Source of the DNA: Diospyros lotus
Taxonomy: Eukaryota > Streptophyta > Magnoliopsida > Ericales > Ebenaceae
Length of the DNA: 64,000 bases
Direction: 5' to 3'
Assembly: GCF_014633365.1 (NCBI RefSeq)
Contig: NC_068344.1
Location: 10,493,669-10,557,668 of the forward strand
Shown: in pieces, positions 50,801 to 56,800 of the stretch
How the letters are laid out: each line of letters opens with the position of its first letter
Numbering within the stretch: position 1 is the stretch's first letter
Translations under genes and position numbers: made by a program
The notes under the pieces: model-generated
Told to the model about the DNA's origin: nothing
Databases searched by the model: none
The model's input: the letters and a program-made list of their open reading frames with translations, nothing else

Positions 50801-53800
50801 AAGTGGCGGTAGCACGTGGGGGCTCGTGGGTGGTTCGGCGGCAGCGAGTCTTCGGCGGTCGGCTGATTTAGTGGTGGCGAACCCGATGGTGGTGGCAATG
50901 TTATCCAATGGTGGCAGGGTAGTGGGGTTTTGGTATTGGGCAGCGACGTTAGGGTTTGACAGTCACTGGAAAAAGATATACAGCGACAGCTAGGGTTTTT
51001 CTCATCTGTGGCTCTGATACCATGTGAGAAAATAATTATGAGAGAAAAGGTTAAGAGATTAACCTCCCTTGTTATTTATAATAAGTATAATGGGTCTTAA
51101 ACACCTACGGGTTTATCCTAATTACAAAATAAAACATAGACATTTAATAATCACAATTATACTAATAATTCTAACAAAACTCACAGCATACATAATGTTA
51201 GCCCTTGTAGTCAAATACATTAGACAATCTATGAGACTTTTGTACAGACCACCATCAATCTTTTCAGCCCCATCATCTTTACTTAATTTTTCATTTTGCA
51301 TCAAGGAGTACTGATGGACTTACAATCCTCCATGCTAATTTTTTAAGCACCTCCCTTGCATATTTTTGTTGTCCTATAAAAATGCCTTGCTATGATTGCC
51401 GAATTTCCATGCCAAGAAAATATGGCCTCTCTCCCAAATCAGTCATCTCAAAAACTTCCATCATCTGTTGTAACATCCCGCATCGAGCGATAGGAAGGAC
51501 CGGAACAACTTACCCTGATGGGCCTACACGAACTTCCCAGGGAGGTCACCCATCCATGGATTACCCCAGGTCAAGCACGCTTAACTTGGGAGTTCTTTGC
51601 CAACATTCAACCCAAAAGGTATCCAGCTGGTGTTGTTTCATTCCTTACACTATCCTCGATATATACTAACTTCTCTGGGCTCTCGGGGTATTACATTCTC
51701 CCCCCCTTGAGCACATGACGTCCTCGTCATGCGACCTTACAACTGGTCCCAGACTTTTTCCCCTTGGGGGCTGCCATCCTAGAAGCCTGCCAGAAGCCGC
51801 TCCTTGTACAGGCCCTCAAGCCCCGGCGCCACTCCCCGCCCTCATCGGACCGCCTTCGCCAAGGGTTGGCTCTGATACCATTTGTAACATCCCGCATCGA
51901 GCGATAGGAAGGACCGGAACAACTTACCCTGATGGGCCTACACGAACTTCCCAGGGAGGTCACCCATCCATGGATTACCCCAGGTCAAGCACGCTTAACT
52001 TGGGAGTTCTTTGCCAACATTCAACCCAAAAGGTATCCAGCTGGTGTTGTTTCATTCCTTACACTATCCTCGATATATACTAACTTCTCTGGGCTCTCGG
52101 GGTATTACATCTGTTCTTTAAATTGATGCACCGATCTTGCATTGCTTCTTGTAACAAGTAGATCATCAGCATATAAAGAAACAACAATTAGACACTGTTA
52201 GCAACTTTCACATATAAGGTTGATTCAATTTAGCTTTTTTTGTAACCAATCTTCAATAAGTGATCATCAATTACCCAAATGAGTCACCTCAAGTGCCCTC
52301 AGCCCCTTGAGCATAAGAGAAATAGAAAGTCCATGTGGCAGAAAAAGCTAGAATTCTCGGGAAAAATCTCTAGGAAAAGGTTGGTCGATAGTTACTCTTC
52401 CCTTTGGGAAACATAGAGAAAAGAGTGAGGAACAATTGTAATGCCCAAATAAATAAGCCCAAGTATGACAAAGGGGGCCTGCAACACAATGGGTCGGCCT
52501 ATCTCAGGATTAATTGGAAATAAGTTAAGGAAAGGTTTTGACTAAGTATGAACCGAGAGACTAAGGCCATGGGATTTACTAAAGCCATGAGACCACCATG
52601 CCAAAGGGGTCGTGAGGGACATGTAGCCCAGTGGGCCGTGAGAGGCACCAAGCCTTGCGAGATTTGTGGCCTAGAGACATGCGCAAGGCTACCATGTTGC
52701 ATAATCGAGAGACCTACCGTGTGGGGGCACCAAGAGACTCGCTCATGTGGTCATGCGGGTGACCTACCATGCAGCCATGCGTTGCGAGAAGTTGTGCCAC
52801 CCACAAACCATGGTTGAACCGGTCAAGCTAACCCCCAAGATGCTTATCGAAAATTGTGGGTTTCCTACCACTTGTCAATCTCCTCCTTTTCTATAAATAG
52901 GATGTCATGACCCCAGGGGTAAGAAGGGGATTTGTCAATAAATAACAATTGTATCAGTTTGCAAGCTAGTTGGTAGTTGTTAAGGGGGGTAGATAGTTGG
53001 CAGTTGGTTTGTTAAATAGTTAGGGAGTTGAATAGCTAAAATAGCCTAACCTCTTCTGTTATATCTGTTAAGAGGGAGGCTATATATGTAACCACAGGTG
53101 ATGGAGAAAGGCATCAAATAATAGAAGTTTACCCTTCTGTCCCTCTCTCTCTCTCTCTTCCCATTCTATTATGTTATAACGACCAAAATTCCATATCTGT
53201 CCAAGCCCAATTCTTGGGGCTTGACAAGTGGTATCAGAGCCAACGTTCCTTGGCTGTAATTCCTATAATTGGTTGCAATTGATTCCGATGACTCTCGACG
53301 GAATTGATAGAGTAGAGATTTCGGGTGATTCCAGCTAATACAAGAACTTTGACGAGTTCAATTGGTGACGGTGTGATTGGCGAGTGCAAGCATCCGAAAG
53401 GAATCAAGAGCGATTGAAGAATTCAGGTAATCAAAAACGATTCAAGAATTTAGGTGAATTCCAATCAGTGGTCGGTGATTGGGTGAGCAATTCTCTTAGG
53501 CGACTGATGTGAGGCAATTGTCGCCTGTGAATTTTGGCATGTTTGTTCGAATCTTGAAGGCAAAGTAGGTGGTAGCCTCGTGGTTGTGAATTTCGCTAAG
53601 TCTCGCCCCAAATTTGAAGACGTGTGAAGGTGAAACTGACCCAAGCAACTTTAGCTATTGTTCCAAAACAATTGGATCTTGGTCGTTGCATGTGGAAGGG
53701 CGATTTAGCGAAATTGAGATAAGGCGACTCGAAGTTTGAAGGCGAACTCAAAGGTGGGATTTCGATGATTGTTGATCATCGACGATAGTTGTTTCTTGGT

Positions 53801-56800
53801 TGTGATTCTGACAACTCTAACAGCTAATCCAGGCAGTTTCTCGCAAGTAGATAGCGAATAGTTGCGGGGGTTCAGCCAATCGGTTTGGATTGGGGTGTGG
53901 GTCACGACCGTTTTCAATCTGGATTGGGGGCAAGTCCAATGATTCTTGGCTGTGAATTCCGGCAATCCCTTGCGGTAATTTTGATTCGACTTCATCAAAG
54001 TAGACTGTAATAGAGTAGTGATTTCAGGCGATTTTGACGCATTCAAAAGTTCCGACAATTTCAATTGGTCTCAGCTGTACAGTTATTTGAAACTGCTCAA
54101 GGCGATTGATAGATTGCTGTTTTAGAGGCGAATTTGCAAGGATTTGAACTGAGAAGGTGGGTAGAGGAATTGCAAATACTTGGGACAATATTGATAGCAA
54201 ATTGAAAGGTCTATCAAGTAAGTTTGATGAATTTTTGATTAAGTTTATCAAGAAAGTTGGAGACGAGAGTTACAAAGAGGAGCTTAACAAGCTGAAACAA
54301 GAGGACTCAGTTATAGAGTACTTGGTCAAGTTTGAGAAATTGAAAGCACTAGTGCTTAATTCCCATCCAACCTTGAATGAGTCTTTATTTTGTATCAAGA
54401 TTCATGAATGGTCTTGATGATATGTTGAGGCCTATGGTGAAAATATTCTATCCTACTACGGTGGAACAAGTGACGGAGAAGGCAAGGCTGCATGAATTGG
54501 CACTGGAAGCCGTTTACAGAAAGTATGGGCTGCCACCGTAAAGTTATCTTAAGAGCAGCTCACAAGTTTGTAACGAACCACATGTAGCTAAAGGAGTTTT
54601 GACAGAACAATCTAGACCAGAACAATTTTACAATGGCTCTAAGGAAGCTGATACTGAAGTTGAGGATGGATAAGCAACCAATGAGGACTCAGACCAAAGA
54701 AAAAAACTGGAGGCTGAGGGCAAGAATGGTTATGAGGGTGCAGATTCTAAGAGTATGGCTTCTTTGCCTTGGTTTTGGAAAAGACTGAGGAGTCACAGGT
54801 TAAGATAATTCTAGCCGAAGAAAATCTCCCTGCTATTTTGAGCAATTTTGATTTCGGTCAATATGACAGTATTGTTGTGCTGTCATGTCTCCTGGTGTAG
54901 ACCAGATTCGGAGGATGAAGGAAGAGAAGGTTGCTGGCATTTGGTTTGGGAGATTTGACATTGGAGAAGAGAGCCTTGACATGATCCTTGGAGTATACAT
55001 TTTATCTTTGCAGGAAAAACAAAAGCAATAGAACGTAAGAGAAGATGGGACAAAGCTTAGAAGGAGAAAGAAAGGAAGGAAAAAGAGGAGAAGAAATCAG
55101 ATTGTGAAGGCTGGAATTGGATGAACAACAAGGTCAGCAGCTGCAAGTTCTTGGGGACAAGAACTCTCTTGAGGAGGGGGGAATTGTCACGACCCTAGGG
55201 GTAAGAAAGGGGATTTGTCAATAAATAACAATTGTATCAGTTATCTAGTTAGCTGGTAGTTGTTAAGGGGGGTAGACGGTTGACAGTTGGTTTGTTAAAC
55301 AGTCAGGGAGTTGAATAGCTAAAACAGCCTAACCTCTTCTGTTATACCTGTTAAGAGGGAGGCCATATATGTAACCAAAGGTGATGAAGAAGGGCATTGA
55401 ATAATAGAGGTTTACTCTCGTCTCTCGTCTCTCTCTTCCCATTCTATTCTATTCTAACGACCAAAATTCCATATCTGTCCAAGCTCAATTCTTGGGGCTT
55501 GAGATAGGAGAGCCATCCTCCTTGTTCAGGTATACTCACTACACCACACCACTGAAACTATAATTTCACTTTGGGCACGAGACTAACTTAAGCATCGAAT
55601 GGTCCATGGGTGACCTCACCTATGCCCCTAACTTGCTTTTTGCTCAGCAGGTCACTTGTCATCATCAAGCATCATTAGGTCTCTTGTCACCAAAAGGGTC
55701 ACTTGCACCCCATCGAGATACTCTCCCGCACTACAAATTCATTGTTGTATCTTGGCAACAACACTTACCAAGTAAAAGATCTAGTTATCACCGAATAGCC
55801 TTACTAGGTCTTCATACGATGAAAACTTGCATTGATATAGAACTTGCATTTTTGTTTAACAGTAGTACTCTTAATGAAACTGGCTGTCAATTGTTAAATG
55901 TATTGCTGTTTGCCAACTTGTTATCCTTTTGCTTGTGGCTTTTTGCCAGTTCTATTAATTTTTACCCACTGCTTGCCAATAACTTTTGCACACATCTTAG
56001 AAATTTGGATTTCAATAAATGATGTCCTTTTTAATTATTATAATTAGTTATTGTTTGTGGAACCACTCTTGAGAAACATTAGCTCAACTTCATGATAGGT
56101 ACATTAGCATATCATAGTTTGCTGCAGATTATTTTTCTAAGTGGTTGATGGAATTCCAATGGTGCATTCGTAGGAAATCTTTGATTATTCTCATGTTCCG
56201 GGACGTGCCATCATTCATCGTGGTCGCCATCGTCATGGTGCTAGAGCCACAACGTCTGGGCATAGGATTAACTTACTGCTATGGTGCAGAAGGTAGCCCA
56301 GTTCCTCAAATTTGCTTCTCTAGTTGTTGAATAAGTATTTACTTCTTTTTTAACCCCTTTTACTTCCTGCTGTAGTCATTGCTCGGTAAATTGTAAAGTT
56401 TAATTACCAGACTTGGTCATTCATTAACTCACCATACAATCCCATAGTTAACTGTAGGAAAGAAAAAAATTCCTGTTCCCCCCAAGCTGAAAATAATGAT
56501 GAAAAAAATCTGGGGATAATTGACCTAATAACAAATGCTTCCACACAATTTTGAAGGACAGGAAACCATGACTATAATTCTAACTACCAGATAATGTATG
56601 GGAAGATGGTATACCAATTCAATGTCCCCTTCCCTCATGGAATGACAGTTAACACAAATCTCTGTGTCTTCATCGAGGATGATACCCTTCTTTGCTGTCT
56701 TTTAACTCAGAGGCCTGGACCTTTAGCCTTCTGTAAAGAAAGACCATATAAGGTTCTTGTCATTTCTCAGTGGTTCAAAAACTCCTTTGTTCAGGAATTA

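Larger units (their letters stand above)
46352..51176 (-). mobile_element. Ty1/copia element nested in the older copia, TSD AAACT
   Basis: LTRs are 46352-46510 and 51023-51176, beginning TGTGAGAAAATAATTAT and ending ATTCTAACA. Perfect AAACT repeats occur at 46347-46351 and 51177-51181. The primer-site complement GCTCTGATACCA precedes the right LTR. The element is about 4.8 kb with all copia domains recognisable, and it is antisense to the host gene. Confidence 0.94.
51469..52109 (-). mobile_element. Cassandra TRIM with 5S rRNA-derived LTRs, TSD TCTGT
   Basis: Two 227-bp LTRs (51469-51695 and 51883-52109) begin TGTAACATCCCG and end GGGGTATTACA on the + strand. They look identical base for base. 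Perfect TCTGT repeats lie at 51464-51468 and 52110-52114. The primer-site complement GGCTCTGATACCATT precedes the right LTR, and a C-run after the left LTR is the polypurine complement. Each LTR holds the complement of 5S rRNA sequence (GTTAAGCGTGCTTG, GGATGGGTGACCTCC, GGGAAG). That is the signature of Cassandra, a gene-less LTR element carrying a Pol III promoter. Confidence 0.96.
45570..52280 (-). mobile_element. Old copia element split by a second copia and by Cassandra
   Basis: RNase H at 45754-46152 ([20 protein letters not shown]) continues at 46153-46351 with [15 protein letters not shown]. It resumes beyond the nested copia at 51177-51304 with [18 protein letters not shown], then [13 protein letters not shown], and resumes beyond Cassandra with [18 protein letters not shown] at about 52110-52200. 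LTRs were not found, so the ends are approximate and the element is probably truncated. Confidence 0.75.
52903..55504 (+). mobile_element. Non-autonomous gypsy-like element, TSD TAGGA
   Basis: LTRs are 52903-53226 and 55185-55504. Perfect TAGGA repeats lie at 52898-52902 and 55505-55509. A primer site TGGTATCAGAGCC follows the 5' LTR at 53229, and a polypurine GAGGAGGGGGGAAT precedes the 3' LTR. The interior has a gag remnant (about 54150-54540) and a C-terminal basic region, but no RT or integrase. Organisation and gag match 10407-13753, so they form one non-autonomous family. Confidence 0.93.

Noticed and set aside
51525..51597. A 5S rRNA gene on the - strand (and again at 51939-52011)
   Set aside because: The 5S-like part is incomplete and sits inside two LTRs with primer site and target repeats, so it is Cassandra, not a ribosomal gene.
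52548..52817. An 89-codon GC-rich frame in intron 6
   Set aside because: It is inside an LTR-like region, with no motif and overlapping open frames on the other strand.
53229..53241. A tRNA gene fragment (TGGTATCAGAGCC) here and at several LTR edges
   Set aside because: These are 12-15-base primer-binding sites of LTR elements. No cloverleaf can be formed around them.
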